This document shows positions 1-12,800 of a stretch of DNA of 64,000 bases, piece after piece (within the stretch, counting starts at the first letter, position 1; every line of letters starts with the position of its first letter). The notes beneath the pieces were generated by a model, which saw nothing but the letters and a program-made list of their open reading frames with translations, was not told the DNA's origin and made no database searches. The stretch spans positions 5,974,501-6,038,500 of the forward strand of contig JAXRKN010000045.1 in the NCBI GenBank assembly GCA_038502055.1, in the 5' to 3' direction. The position numbers and the translations under genes were made by a program. The DNA comes from Tanytarsus gracilentus. Its lineage: Eukaryota > Arthropoda > Insecta > Diptera > Chironomidae.

Positions 1-1391
1 CTTCGTATTGTCGTCTTTGGTCGATGAAAGTTGTTCTGCATCGTGACATGAAATGAGAAAAGTTTTTTTTTCTATAGAAATGGAGCATCTTTAATGAAAC
101 GTGCAAATGTTTATGGAGAATCAAATTCATACTGTCACATTTTTATGACAGTCACACATGATAGCAAAATATGACTTGAATCTGCGTTGCCGCAAACACA
201 CAAAAATATTTTTTATGTAACTCAACAGCAATTAATTTTGTTTGCCACTTTTTCAGGACACAATAATCGTTAAAATTGAAGCCTTATTGTGACACAGAAA
301 ATTAATTAAATATAGTTCTATATACCTGACAAATTCTTTAGAGAAGCCGCATTTATATTTATTATGGAAGTTGTGGTGAGGAGAATTAGAGCGATGTAAA
401 TAATTAAAATCTTCATCCTTCTCCTAAATTTTCAACAAATTAAACTTTAAAATTCACAAAATTTATATGCAACAGATTAAAAATTTGCCAAATATTGAAT
501 TCAAAAATATTTTTTTATTTTATGATTAAAAATCAAAAGCTTATAAAGCTCTTTCTCAGCCACGAGTCTTAGTTGAAGAAGATCCAAATTACGACTGACA
601 GAAAACTCGCAGTGAACAATAATAATTGTGCACTTAATTTGGCGCATGCGGCGTGGTTTATGGTGGATCGTATGTTACGAGCTTTTATGTCATTGCAAAA
701 TAGTTGAATGAATCCCAAAAATTACCAAAAAAAAATTATATACATTTTAAAATTGTTGTTAGTTAATGAAATTAGAATGTTTTTTGACTAATTATTAAAG
801 CCCAATGATTGTAATAATTATTGATTAAGGAACATCGCATGTGACTTGACATATCAACAATAAAAATAAATTCTGTTTATATTAAAATATATTTTTTTGT
901 TGTAGGTATTTTTAACTGAAGTTAAAGAAAAGACTTTTTATCAGGACATCAAAATTTTAATATTTTTCGAGCAGCTTTTGTCTTAAACAAAAAATATAAA
1001 AATAACGGCACAAAAATTTTTAAAATTTTCGGGGGATGCTAACTTCACTCAATTTTAATTTTTACATCTGGCAACCCTGCTAAAAACTTCTAGAACAATC
1101 GAATCGAGAAAAATCGAGCGCGTGAGAAAAAAAATTAAAGTTCAGTAAATTTCAAAGTTTGGTGTAAGAGCGACCAGAGAAAAGGGGTAAATCCGAAATT
1201 CCTTAATTCAAGTGTAAATTCTTGTGAAAAAAAATCTTTAAAAAACGTGCGTAAAGCTTCCAAGAAAGCGTTAGAAAATTAAAGTCTGAGAAAATTTTTT
1301 TCGCTTTTCTGAAAAATTTTCTAATCGATTGTTTTATTTTATTTTATAGATTAATTAACTCTATTGCGATAAAGAAACAAAAGAGCGGAGC
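1..1391. other. Upstream/5' non-coding region of the DnaJ gene
   Basis: No coding region can be supported here. The stretch is AT-rich. A pyrimidine-rich tract ending in AG at 1348-1349, about 40 nt before the DnaJ start codon, could be the acceptor of a 5'-UTR intron, which would place a non-coding first exon further upstream. This is inferred from the splice-like sequence only. Confidence 0.4.
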
Positions 1392-3180
1392 ATGGTGAAA
1401 GAGACGGGATATTATGATCTATTGGGTGAGTTAAATAATTTTTTAATGCTTTGAGCATTTTCCTAATTATTTAATTGATTTTTAGGCGTTAAACCCAACT
1501 GTAATAGCGATGACCTAAAGAAAGCATACCGTAAACTTGCATTAAAATATCATCCCGATAAGGTACGACCCTTTTTAAATTATGTCACATTTTTTCCCGA
1601 GGACTTTTAAATTTCAATGTCCGGGCTTTTTTAGAATCCAAATGAAGGTGAAAAATTTAAGCAGATCTCAATGGCTTACGAGGTCCTCTCCGATGCCGAA
1701 AAGCGACAAATTTACGACCACGGTGGTGAGAATGCCATTAAGAAGGGTGGATCAGGTGGCGGCGGTGGCGGCGGCTTCCATAGTCCGATGGATCTCTTCG
1801 ATATGTTTTTCGGCAATTCTTTCGGCGGCGGTGGTGGAAGGTAAGAAGAAGATGATGATGACAAAATGTGCAGTTCATAAAAAAAAGAAAGGCAAAATTT
1901 TTATTTCGACGATTCTCGAACAAACGTCTTCGAAACAGAAATTTTTCTTTCTTCCAACTATATGACTGTATTCATGCTCTACGCTCACACATTTGACGTG
2001 GTTTGCTATAGCTAGCTCGCTCTCCGCTAATAAAAGCGTAACCTTCAACTCTCGATGGGGTTTTATAAATAATTTTCACTTGTCGCTTCCTTGCATTCGA
2101 TTCCCATATGGCTGTTTTATGAAGAGAAAAAAAACTGTCGATAGTGACCTTGTGAATAATCAAACTCAACATAGCTATAGATAGCGTTCACACTTTTTTC
2201 TCTTCGCAACACATTTATCGCACTGCTCTTGCAATTTATTAATTGTCTCCACTTTTTTTGTAAATGTTTATTTTAGACAACGTGAACGTAAAGGAAAAGA
2301 TCTCGTTCATCAAATGCAAGTGTCACTCGAAGAAATTTACAATGGTGCCGTTAGAAAATTGGCCCTCCAGAAGAGCGTCATTTGTGACAAGTGCAGTGGA
2401 CTTGGCGGCAAGAAAGGAGCATTTGAGACTTGTGGAACTTGTCAAGGCAAGGGCGTTGAAATTAAGGTTCAACAAATAATGCCGGGATTTGTGCAGAAAC
2501 ATGAATCACTTTGTCGCAACTGCATGGGTCAAGGTGAAGTAATTAATCCAAAGGATCGTTGCAAAGGCTGTAATGGCAAAAAAACTGTTCGTGATCGCAA
2601 GATTTTAGAAGTGCATGTTGAGAAGGGTATGCAAGACGGTCAGCGGATTGTTTTTAGTGGCGAGGGAGATCAAGATCCCGATCTTCAACCAGGCGACATT
2701 ATTATTGTTTTAGACGTTAAAAAACATCCAGTTTTCCAATATGGAACCGGAACTGATCTAGCTATGGTGATGGACTTGCAGTTGGTCGAGGCACTCTGTG
2801 GTTTCCAGAAAGTCATCAAGACCCTTGATCAGCGTGATTTAGTTGTGACAAGTTTGCCCGGCGAAGTTGTTAAGGATAAAGACATTAAGTGCATTCTTGG
2901 CGAGGGTCTGCCCGAATATAAAAATCCATTCGAGAAAGGACGGCTCATCCTTCAATTCAACGTCGTCTTTCCAAAGGCCATTCCTTGTGAATATGTGCCA
3001 GCTCTCGAACAATGCTTACCACCACGTCCTCGCATAGATATTCCCATTACCGCTGAAGAATGTATGCTCACCGAGTACGATCCTAATGCGGATTCGGGTC
3101 GAAGAAACCGCGAAGCATATGAGGAAGACGATGAGCACTATCATAGAGGTCCTCGAGTTCAACAATGTGCTACAAGTTAA
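1392..3180 (+). CDS. Droj2: Class-A DnaJ (Hsp40) co-chaperone, DNAJA1/Droj2-like
   Basis: Exons 1392-1425, 1486-1562, 1635-1840 and 2277-3180 join in phase to about 406 aa, close to the usual ~400 aa of the family. The J domain starts at the N terminus and has the Hsp70-stimulating HPD triad at residues 34-36 (KYHPDK). A Gly-rich linker follows (end of exon 3). The four CxxCxGxG-type zinc repeats then run from about residue 142 (CDKCSGLG, CGTCQGKG, CRNCMGQG, CKGCNGKK), followed by the two beta-barrel substrate-binding domains. The C terminus ends CATS, a CaaX box typical of farnesylated type-I DnaJ proteins, so partial membrane tethering is expected. As a class-A Hsp40 it should deliver unfolded clients to cytosolic Hsc70. 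The start is the only ATG that gives the canonical J domain. Family assignment is secure; the exact paralogue name is inferred. Confidence 0.95.
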
Positions 3181-3510
3181 GCACTCAAAAAAATTCACTT
3201 AGAGTTATTTAAACCTTTTCTCTCATCAAACAAATTACATTACACACACAAACTTAAATTTATATATTATCGGGAAGAAATATATATTTAATGGAAAATT
3301 AAAAACAAATTTCATTGAGAACTCACACAAAAAAAAGGAAATTTAATTTATATATTTTCTGCAAACTAGCTCCGATCAGTAAATGAATTAGCATTTTGTA
3401 TAATATCTAACTGTTTAAAGTTATTTAAATAGTGATTTAGCAAGACACCATAGAATGCCGTATGAGTGAGTGAGCAATGTCGTATTTAAATTTATTATTT
3501 GCTCCCAATT

Positions 3511-3516
3511 AATAAA
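3511..3516 (+). terminator. Poly(A) signal candidate of the DnaJ gene
   Basis: AATAAA lies 330 nt after the DnaJ stop codon and is the first canonical hexamer followed by a T/GT-rich tract. Confidence 0.45.
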
Positions 3517-4606
3517 CATCCGAAAGGACTAAAGTTTTTTTAAAGCTTTAAATAATTTTTTAGCGTTCATCAAGTTTTTTTTATAGTTAAGCTGCATTCC
3601 TGAAAAAAATAAAACTGTCTCACGCGTACAGAATAATACCTAATTAGATTGAATGTTTTCTTTTTTCAAAAAGAATCTTCAAAAAACAATAAATTGATTT
3701 AAAATTTGAAGAAATTTTTTTAATTAATTTTATATTGCAGTTTTTGATGAAATAGCATTCCATTTTCATGTGAATCATCATTCGCTCGTCACTTAAATTT
3801 CCAGAAAAAATTATTAAGTGATGACTTAATTCCAAAATCGGGTGATTAATTTTAACCATTTTACTTGATCAAAATTTATATCTACTTGACTTCCAAGTCA
3901 TTGACCTTAAAACTTTCAAGTCAAGTTGAATTAACATTTGTTAATTTTAAATAAATCTAATCAATTAAGAGGCGAGAGAGGTTGAAGTGGGTGTGGCGTA
4001 ATACCAAAAAAAATCATGTATTTATTTTCAGGTGTCCTTAAAAATAACGGTTACTGAAAATTTAAAATTGATTTTTAAAAAAATATTCGAGGGTCGATTT
4101 TAGTTTAAAAACCATTCGGCCGTTAAGTAGTTTATTGTGAATGATTATAAATTAGTTCAATGTGGCTTTAATCTTTGATTTTAAATTCTGTGGATATTTT
4201 TTAAATGTTTAATTAAGTGTTTGCATCTTTTATAAAAAAAATTATACTACTTAATTCATCAGCACAGTGGTTGTTTTGCATCAAAAGAAAATTGCAAACG
4301 TAAGCGCAAACGTGAAACGTACGTAATTTGTTTTAAAAGATCCAGTTCGTCTCTGGTTATTGACAAGAAGAAAAAAACATCGCGCTCAAATAAAATTAAA
4401 ATTCTCTCTAAATAAGTAACAAAAATTAATAAATTCGGTTCGAAAAGTTTTTTAAGTCGTTCGGGAATCGAAAATAATTAAATTTAAGAGCAGAAAATGT
4501 TTTAAAACGAAACTGTGAAAAAATTTGTGCAACAACAAAAAACTGCCAGAGAAAAAAAAACTCTGAAGAAAAAAATCTCCAGTGAATTAGCGTGAAATAA
4601 ATTAAA
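3517..4606. other. Intergenic region and probable promoter of the MBD/PWWP gene
   Basis: I see no coding sequence. The stretch holds AT-rich spacer with purine- and A-rich sequence over the last ~200 nt before the ATG at 4607, consistent with a 5' UTR. The motif CTTGAC/GTCAAG occurs in both orientations around 3880-3930 and again near 26620-26670, perhaps an old dispersed repeat. Confidence 0.35.
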
Positions 4607-4634
4607 ATGGATATTATTGATGAATATTATGCAG
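4607..4634 (+). other. Candidate 5' mini-exon of the MBD/PWWP gene
   Basis: An ATG in a very favourable context (AAAATGG) opens nine codons (MDIIDEYYA) that run into a GTAATG donor at 4635. If spliced to a weak acceptor after 6874 it would read in frame into the MBD/PWWP protein. If spliced to the better pyrimidine-tract acceptor at 6829 it would stop after two more codons and act only as an upstream ORF, with translation starting at 6868. The sequence alone does not decide this. Confidence 0.35.
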
Positions 4635-6829
4635 GTAATGAAGTGTGAAAGGAGTCAATTAAGTGTTAAATGAGTAGACAACTCAAAATAGTGCAAATAA
4701 ATCTTTTACTGATATATGACGCGCTTAATGGAAAAAAAAGGAATGAAAATTAGTGTAGAAACATCTGATGCGCTCGTTTTTTTCTTCACACATCATTGCG
4801 TGAAAGCAAAAGTTTAGTGGCTTTGACCATTATAAATCTCTTTATGCTAAAAAAGACTGCGACTGAGTTCACACACAAAGCTCACGATGATGATGTGTAG
4901 TAATTTAAGTGATTGCTCTCTCTCTTTCACTCTCGAATATCTATTAATAAAGTATCGTGTGCAAGAAAGCGCCCCACAAAAAAATCATCTCATCACACTT
5001 TCATTTTTTTTTGGCCGCGAGACAAAATATTTTTAATGTCACATACCTCTCAGTGCGCTCAACATAATTTGTATGATGACATGCGGTCATTAAATTTCAT
5101 TTATAAATTCCTTAATTTTCGAATCTCCTGGAATTTCTTAATAATCCTTGAATGTCCATACACATGAGATGACATAAAAAATTTCAAAATTTTAAATTGA
5201 GACATTTATTTCTCGAGTCACTTCAAGGCTTTACTCACAGTGTAACGAATGTACTGAACAAGTTGCACATTTAAATCTATGTCAAATTAGTGGCACTATT
5301 ATGAATAACTTAGTAATAAAAAAAATTGTATACTTTATAGCGTATATGCTATTAAGTCGATCGATCGTGATTTTCCATTTCATTAAATTTGTTACCCTTG
5401 TCATAAGCCATCATAAAATGAATTTTCAATTGCTCACGCTGCTGCTGCTAGAGTTTTATACACATTTTTTTAAATGCATTCCATACGTGTATAAACGGTA
5501 TAAGCCGATAAGCTATCGAAATGAGTTTATAATTTATTCATATGGTGCTGTCTCGGGATAATTTTCACACTCGGCACTCGCAATGTTTTTCAAATGTTGA
5601 AACAAAGAAGAAGAAGAAGCAACATGATTTTGGCATCGATACACGAGTTGATTTTTCAATATGTGTGCTTTATTCATCAAAAATAAAAGAGTCTGAATGA
5701 TGAAATCATTTGAATGTACGTAAAAAAATATATAAATAGGGTCACAACTCTCGCGTGTAGTTGTCGTGAGCATGCCTGAAAAGTAAAAAATCTACAAACA
5801 TCACATGAATAGTCATAAATTTTTTAATTATTGTTAACAACAAGCTCGTTGATTTCATATGCGATTGTATTCGGATACGAGCTCGAGATTACATTATAAC
5901 TAAATGATTTTTTTCGCTTGCTTTGCGGTTTGACCTTGAAAAAGTCAGCTTAGTTTCTCATCGCATATCTCATTTTCTATGCGACTCTTTGTCTTCGTTC
6001 GGTTTCTTTACGTTCACAATGAAAATGATTTTTTTTTGTTGTTGCTAAATTTACTCTCCGTGAGCTTTAATATGTGTAGACGTGGATTTATTGGCAGCAA
6101 TAATCAATAATCAAATTATAAAAAACCTGTTTTCGGTTATTTTAATTTGCCTTTATTGCAAAAGGCGCTGTTCAAATGATATGACATGTGACATGGGATA
6201 TTTGTCACGTTCGATATGATGCCATTTGATTGATTATTGAGTGTTTGATGAAAAAGCTATTAATTGATGATGATTTTTTACAAAAATAATTTCAAGCTTT
6301 TTTAACGTGGCATCTTGATGATTTTGTCGACAAAAATTTCTTTAATGTTTAGTAAAATTTCTTTAAGCCAAAAAACACTCATCGACCTCTCATCTTCTCG
6401 CTCGTTAGATCTGATGTGTTAGTTCAGTACTAATAAATGTCTTTTTTTTCATCTAATGATTACTCACTCGACGCACGTTCTTTTAAACGAAATTAACGTC
6501 GTCGCGATGTGTGTAGGCTGGAGATGAAATGTTTCTATTTGTCTCTCAGCTCATCGCTTGTCAAAGTGATATTTGACCTTTTATATGTTTTGTAAAAAAA
6601 CAGCGAGTTCAATGCACACATATAGCGGCGTGAAGAAGAAAACAATTTCACGAAAGAGAGCATGTGTAGTGAATAATAAGAAGAAAACAATTTTTTTAGT
6701 CAGATGAAATTGTAACAAACATAAAAGAGAGAGAAAAAAATATGTTTTTCCATCTATATCGAGTCCTCGAGATAATTTTATTTTATTTTTCTCATGACGC
6801 CTTTTCTCACATCTTTCACAAACTAACAG
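4635..6829 (+). other. First intron of the MBD/PWWP gene
   Basis: This is 2.2 kb of AT-rich sequence with no supportable coding region. It would be the intron between the 4607 mini-exon and the first certain coding exon. A branch-point-like CTAAC at 6823-6827 is followed by several AG dinucleotides, so the exact acceptor is ambiguous. Confidence 0.35.
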
Positions 6830-6867
6830 GACAATAGCATTTGAAAACGCAAGTAAATGTTTAGTAA

Positions 6868-9800
6868 ATGTCAGCAGTGAATAGTGTAAAATTAAAATCG
6901 AACTGCAATGCAGTAAGTTCAGGATCATTCATCAATCAATCAGTCGTCAATAGTTCAATAGCCGCAAAGCAAACACCAAACATCACAACACTAATAAATA
7001 GTAATAGGAGCAACAATGGATCCAACTTGAATCAATCAATCAAATTAGAGTCACCTGAACCGCCATTATCGCATAATCTCAGTGATGTTCAAAAAGTCCT
7101 AAAGCAAGAGCAGGAATTGCTAAAGCAATTGTATTCTGGCTCAAATGTTGCACCCGGCTGGCTTCGAGTAAATCACAATAACAAGGTCATTTATATAAGG
7201 TGAGTCCACTTACAAGATTATCTCCCAGCCGAGATCAAATTACATAATTCGCTCTCTTTTTTTTTGTTGAGAGATTAATGTTCGATAACTTTCTGACGAT
7301 TGTCACGTTTTGCAATGCATCGAGTATAGGTTAAATGTATAAGTCATGGTGTGACGGCACTTTCTTCTCACTGTGCCATTTTTTTTGAGGCAACAAAAAA
7401 ATTAAATTGCAAAAGAAGAGGAAGAAATGTGTCTGAAAGTGAAATGTGCTCGATTCGTTACGCTCCACGAGCTTATCCGCTTACACAATATTCCTTATAT
7501 TTCGTAAGAAAAAGGAGAGAGAGATATTCTTTATTTTCGATATACATCATCTCTAAAGAGCCTCGACTATTGTTGACCTAAAAAATCTACACTCTACACG
7601 CAACTAGAATTTCTTACCCTCATATATCCTCAAGATGCTTCTTTTGTGTGTGTTTTTTTTTGCTTTAAAGGGTCTTTTTCTGTTTAATTTCCTTTCTCTC
7701 GCTCCGTTTAAAGCATTGAATATGAATGTGGATTTAAATCTTATGGGAAGACAATTGAGCATTTTAGTCTGTATGTTGCGCAAAAAAGGTTCTTTAAAAA
7801 ATTACCGAGGGGAAACGATCGACACATCATCAACGTGAGGAAAGAAGAAGAACAGGAATGCTGAAAATGAATCATAATAATTTGACATAAAATATTAAAT
7901 TTCCCGTAAAAAAGAGAAGTGATTCATATAATTATTGCGAAAATGTGTATACAGTCAGGTTATTCGGAAAGGAAGAAGGAATGTGTTTTTTATGTATTCG
8001 AAAACAGAATAATTAAAATATGCACATACGAACACTTTTTCCGCTGTGAAGCATAAAACCAGCGATGATGTTGTTGATAAAATCATTCAACCAGTTTTCT
8101 CTCAACTTTTTTTTTGACGGTTCCATAATTTAACTTCTCTCATTTCTTTTCGCTCATGACAAGACACGACCAGAAAAATTCTTTTTCACCATCATTTTTG
8201 GACTTTTCACGTCGTCGTTTGTATGATTGGGAAGTTGTCTTGAAATTTGGCAGTAAAATATTTAGACTTGATTTTTAATGTTTGCAATTAATTTTTGAAT
8301 TTTCTAAAATTCTCTATAATTTTTTAAAATTCAAAATTGTAAAAAGGCTCACGATAACTTTTCAAGTACTCACCCCAAGAGTAATGTATGATCGTAATAA
8401 AAAGAAGAATTTGTTCTTTTCCTTTCCCTTCCTCACTCATAATTACTGTTGATTAAATTCATGATGATGTTCTTATTATGCTTCACTCTCGCTCATTGCA
8501 AATAGTGTTGTTATACAATAAAAAAAAGGCCAAAAAAGAATGAGAAAATTTGTGCGATGAAACCAGTTACGCTTTGGGATTTCACATAATTTAAGATTGC
8601 AAGGGTCGAGGATAAGTTTTTATAAAAATAATCAATTGAAATCTTATGGTGCTTTCCTCTTGAGAGAAAAAAATGTTTCAAAACCCACACGTGGGTGTTG
8701 CCGTGTAACCCACTTGTAACAGATCAGTATTGGAAATGTAACTTGGGGAAGTCCTATGAAGAAGCCTTGGAGAAGCCAAAAGGGAAGCCTTATGGAAAAT
8801 ATTTCTCAATTATGTTACATTTCCCACTGTGTTTCATTTTCCACCATGTTCCATTTTTCACTATGTTCCATTTTCTATTGTGTTCCATTTTCCAGTGTGT
8901 TCCATTTTCCACTGTGTTCCATTTTCCACGATGTTCCATTTTCCACTGTGTTTCATTTTCCATTATGTTCCATTTCCCACTATGTTTCATTTTCACCATG
9001 TTCCATTTTCCACTATGTTTCATTTTCCACTATGTTCCATTTTCCACTGTGTTCCATTTTCCACAGTGTTCCATTTTCAGATCATGCCAATCGATTCCTG
9101 GTCAAATTCCGAGTTAAACGAGGTACATGAAGCCATACTTTTAAAAAATGGACATTAGTGGCATTCCTTGGACACTCCTGGCCAGCCGTGACGGTCATTC
9201 TTCAAAAATCATCAATGCTAATCAATTCCTGATGCAATTACGAGTTCAACGAGGTACATGAAGCCATACTTTTAAAAAATGGACATTAGGGGCACTACTG
9301 GCCGGCCGTGATGGACATTGGTGGCACTCTTGGATGGCCATGATAGACATTCCTCAAATATCATCAATGCCTTTCGATTCCTGATACAAATACGAGTTCA
9401 AAGACATACATGAAGCCATATAACAGAAAATTTGTATGAAAAATGGCATTTAGGGCTGTCCATGGCACGACCTGTGGTCATGACCCTCATAATTCCTAAA
9501 ATGGCCGAATCTAAATTCATAGACCTACCATTTGGCGAAAACTAGAAGTCTCTAGCTATCTCAGGAGCCGAGATCTCGATGGAACAGACGGACAGACAGA
9601 CGGACGGAAATAGGCGCATATAAGTGTTACACCACTTCGTGGGTTACACTAAAAAGGAAGGTAAAAACATTTCACATCAAAATCGTTTACAAGTTGACAT
9701 ACACGATTAAATTTTCGCTCTCTCATGGACTCGCTCTTATGGCTAAACTCAACCTTAACTCTTTTACTGAGCTGCAAATGCATGCCAACAACAACATCAA

Positions 9801-12800
9801 GCGAAAGGAAAGAATGGTAGAGAAAAAAATGCAAGCGCGCGCGATAAACTCATACCGATTGCCATTTTTATATCGATCCGCGTTGCGAATGCCATAAAAG
9901 AGGTGCATTTCTCAAAAAAAATGTTTCAAAACCCACACGTGGGTGTTGCCGTGTAACCCACTTGTAACAGATCAGTATTGGCTTCCCCTTCTGGCCTCCC
10001 CTTTTGGCTTCCCAAAATGGCTTCCCAAAAATGGCTTCTCAAAAATGGCTTCGCAAAATGGCTTCCCAAAATTGCTTCCCAAAATGGCTTCCCAATATGG
10101 CTTCCCACTGTGTTTCGACTGTGTTTCAATTTCCATTGTGTTTTATTTTCCATTGTGTTTCATTTTCCACTGTGTTCCATTTTCCATTGTGTTCCATTTT
10201 CCATTGTGTTTCATTTTCCATTGTGTTTCATTTTCCATTGTGTTTCATTTTCCATTGTGTTTCATTTTCCACTGTGTTCCATTTTCCATTGTGTTTCATT
10301 TTCCATTGTGTTTCATTTTCCATTGTGTTTCATTTTCCATTGTGTTCCATTTTCCATTGTGTTCCATTTTTCATTGTGTTCCATTTTCCATTGTGTTTCA
10401 TTTTCCATTGTGTTCCATTTTCCATTGTGTTCCATTTTCCATTGTGTTCCATTTTCCATTGCGTTCCTTTTTCAATTGTGTTCCATTTTCCATTGTGTTC
10501 CATTTTCAGATCCATGTCAATCGATTCCTGGTGCAATTACGAGTTCAATGAGGTACATGAAGCCATACTTCTAAAAAATGGACATTAGGGGCACTCCTGG
10601 CCGGCCGTGACGGTCATTCTTCAAAAATCGTCAATGTCAATCGATTCCTGATGCAATGACGAGTTCAACGACATACATGAAGCCATACTTTTAAAAAATG
10701 GACATTAGTGGCATTCCTTGGACACTCCTGGCCGGCCGTGACGGTCATTCTTCAAAATCATCAATGCTAATCAATTCCTGATGCAATTACGAGTTCAACG
10801 AGGTACATGAAGCCATACTTTTAAAAAATGGACATTAGGGGCACTACTGGCCGGCCGTGATGGACATTGGTGGCACTCTTGGATGGCCATGATAGACATT
10901 CCTCAAATATCATCAATGCCTTTCGATTCCTGATGCAAATACGAGTTCAACGACATACATGAAGCCATATAACAGGAAATTTGTATGAAAAATGGCATTT
11001 AGGGCTGTCCATGGCACGACCTGTGGTCATGACCCTCATAATTCCTAAAATGGCCGAATCTAAATTCATAGACCTACCATTTGGCGAAAACTAGAAGTCT
11101 CTAGCTATCTCAGGAGCCGAGATCTCGATGGAACAGACGGACAGACGGACAGACGGACGGAAATAGGCGCATATAAGTGTTACACCACTTCGTGGGTTAC
11201 ACTAAAAATATTAACTCTCTTTTAACGAATTCAGTACAAATCAAGGTTTTCTTACGAGCCATGTGCGGACATTCAAAATGTAATTTTTAAAGCTGATCAA
11301 ATTTTTATATACAAAATAATAAAATTTAAATAATTTTTGTTAAAAATATCCAGCAAGATTTGAATGTTCACACATGAGCTCGCAGCTTATTTCTCTCCTT
11401 CGCTTACTTTATTATTCAATTGTTTCGCTGTGTAGATTTTTTTTGTTATTCTTTTTTTTCGGACAAGTTTACCTTCTTTGTATTGTGTATTACCTTCGAT
11501 TTCTTCTTCCTCTTCTCGCGCTCATATCATGCTTACTCTCCTTTTAATTCTGTGTATATTGGCCAAAGTGGCAGTAACGAAACGGTGCGAGAGAGAGAGC
11601 GAGGCACATTGCATTTTTGTGCAGCGACAACGTTGAAAAGAGGAAAAAAAGTAAAGAATTGAATATAAGAAAGACTTTTTGCATAAAACACGATTCTCGA
11701 GAGTCAAACGAGAAGAAACCACTGAGTGAGTGTACACGCGTTCTACCCGTTTCGTGCTTAAGCCTTATTGTGATGCGTAGTTTATTAACTCTTCAATAAT
11801 AAAGTGCATCCTTAATTTTATGGAAAGGATATAGGAGAGAGAGAGAAAAAAAAATTATAATTAGCACATAGACTTTGTAAGTGCCTCTCATAATTCACTC
11901 TTCAACCGTGCCGCTCTCCATTCATCACCATGCTGTCGAGCATGTAGATAGAAATGAGACTTCTTTAGTCGTGTGATTTTCACGCTACAATTAATGGGTA
12001 TTAAATTAAATAATTTACTGCATTTTTCTCTTCCAACCTTAATAACATTCTCTTTCATTTGCGATAATAGCAAGCGAGTCGATGATTTTTATAAATAGAG
12101 AAGAGGAAAAAAATTCATTCCAAAGAGTGGTAGCGTTGCTGAGCTATGTGTGACAGAAATAATATGAAATGCCGATGAAAAAGGTTATTGAGAATGCAGA
12201 GGAGAAAAAAACGAGTTATGTGAATGTTGGATGGAAGAGTGAAGCTCATAAGTTGGCTGCGATGAAGGGATTTTACTCTCCTCCCGTGCGATAACGTGTT
12301 TCTTTATGTAATATTAAATGTGTATTCTGCATTTTATAAAATGCATACCGAAAGAGACATGCAAACGGGTGTTGATATCATAATTTTTATGCTGTTATTT
12401 TCATAAAATTAATTTTATTGAGATCTTTTTTGTCACCCTCTCAAACTGAGTAATAACAGCTGAACTGTAAAACCCACAATTTAAATATTCAAAACTTTTT
12501 TTGTGGTTCCAGATTTGACAGATTCCGGTTTAGAAAACTTAAATAAGATCAGCCATTAATTTTTTTTTAAAAATCAAGATTTTTTTTGGAAAAGTCAAAG
12601 ATTGCGATTATTTAGCCTCGAATGCGAATTTACGATGCTTTTGTCTCGTGAGCTATGCTGTGTTCATTACACTATGTGAAAGGGCTTTATTGCGATTTAT
12701 GGTAACATTGAGTTGCAGCTTACCGCTGCTCCGTCTTGCATGTTCGATGGTAACTTTTTTTATTTCTTCAATCCTCTCACTCTCTTTTGCTTGTTGAATG

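Larger units (their letters stand above)
9920..11205 (+). mobile_element. Rolling-circle-like non-autonomous repeat, copy B
   Basis: The longest copy, about 1285 bp, 270 bp downstream of copy A in the same orientation and the same intron. It has the same 5' block and an almost identical 3' end (hairpin 11176-11203). The interior differs. It starts with a 13-14-bp GGCTTCCCAAAAT array (9980-10107), continues with about 24 units of the 17-bp repeat (10108-10509), and has four 3' subunits (their shared TCGATTCCTG-type motif falls near 10520, 10640, 10768 and 10922). Near identity to copy A over the last ~300 bp argues for recent activity or gene conversion. Confidence 0.7.

Noticed and set aside
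1088..1095. TTCTAGAA upstream of the DnaJ gene as a heat-shock element
   Set aside because: Only two correctly spaced nGAAn units are present; functional elements usually need at least three.
1582..1965. Open frame of 127 codons overlapping DnaJ exon 3
   Set aside because: It is a different frame over the Gly-rich exon and continues into the intron; the phase-consistent DnaJ model explains the sequence.
8820..10509. CRISPR-like regular repetition
   Set aside because: Units are directly tandem with no spacers and the genome is eukaryotic.
8695..10588. Overlapping open frames of 109-202 codons in all forward frames with Phe/His/Cys/Pro repeats
   Set aside because: They come from a 17-bp minisatellite whose unit lacks stop codons in all forward frames; frames are interchangeable and show no start or splice context.
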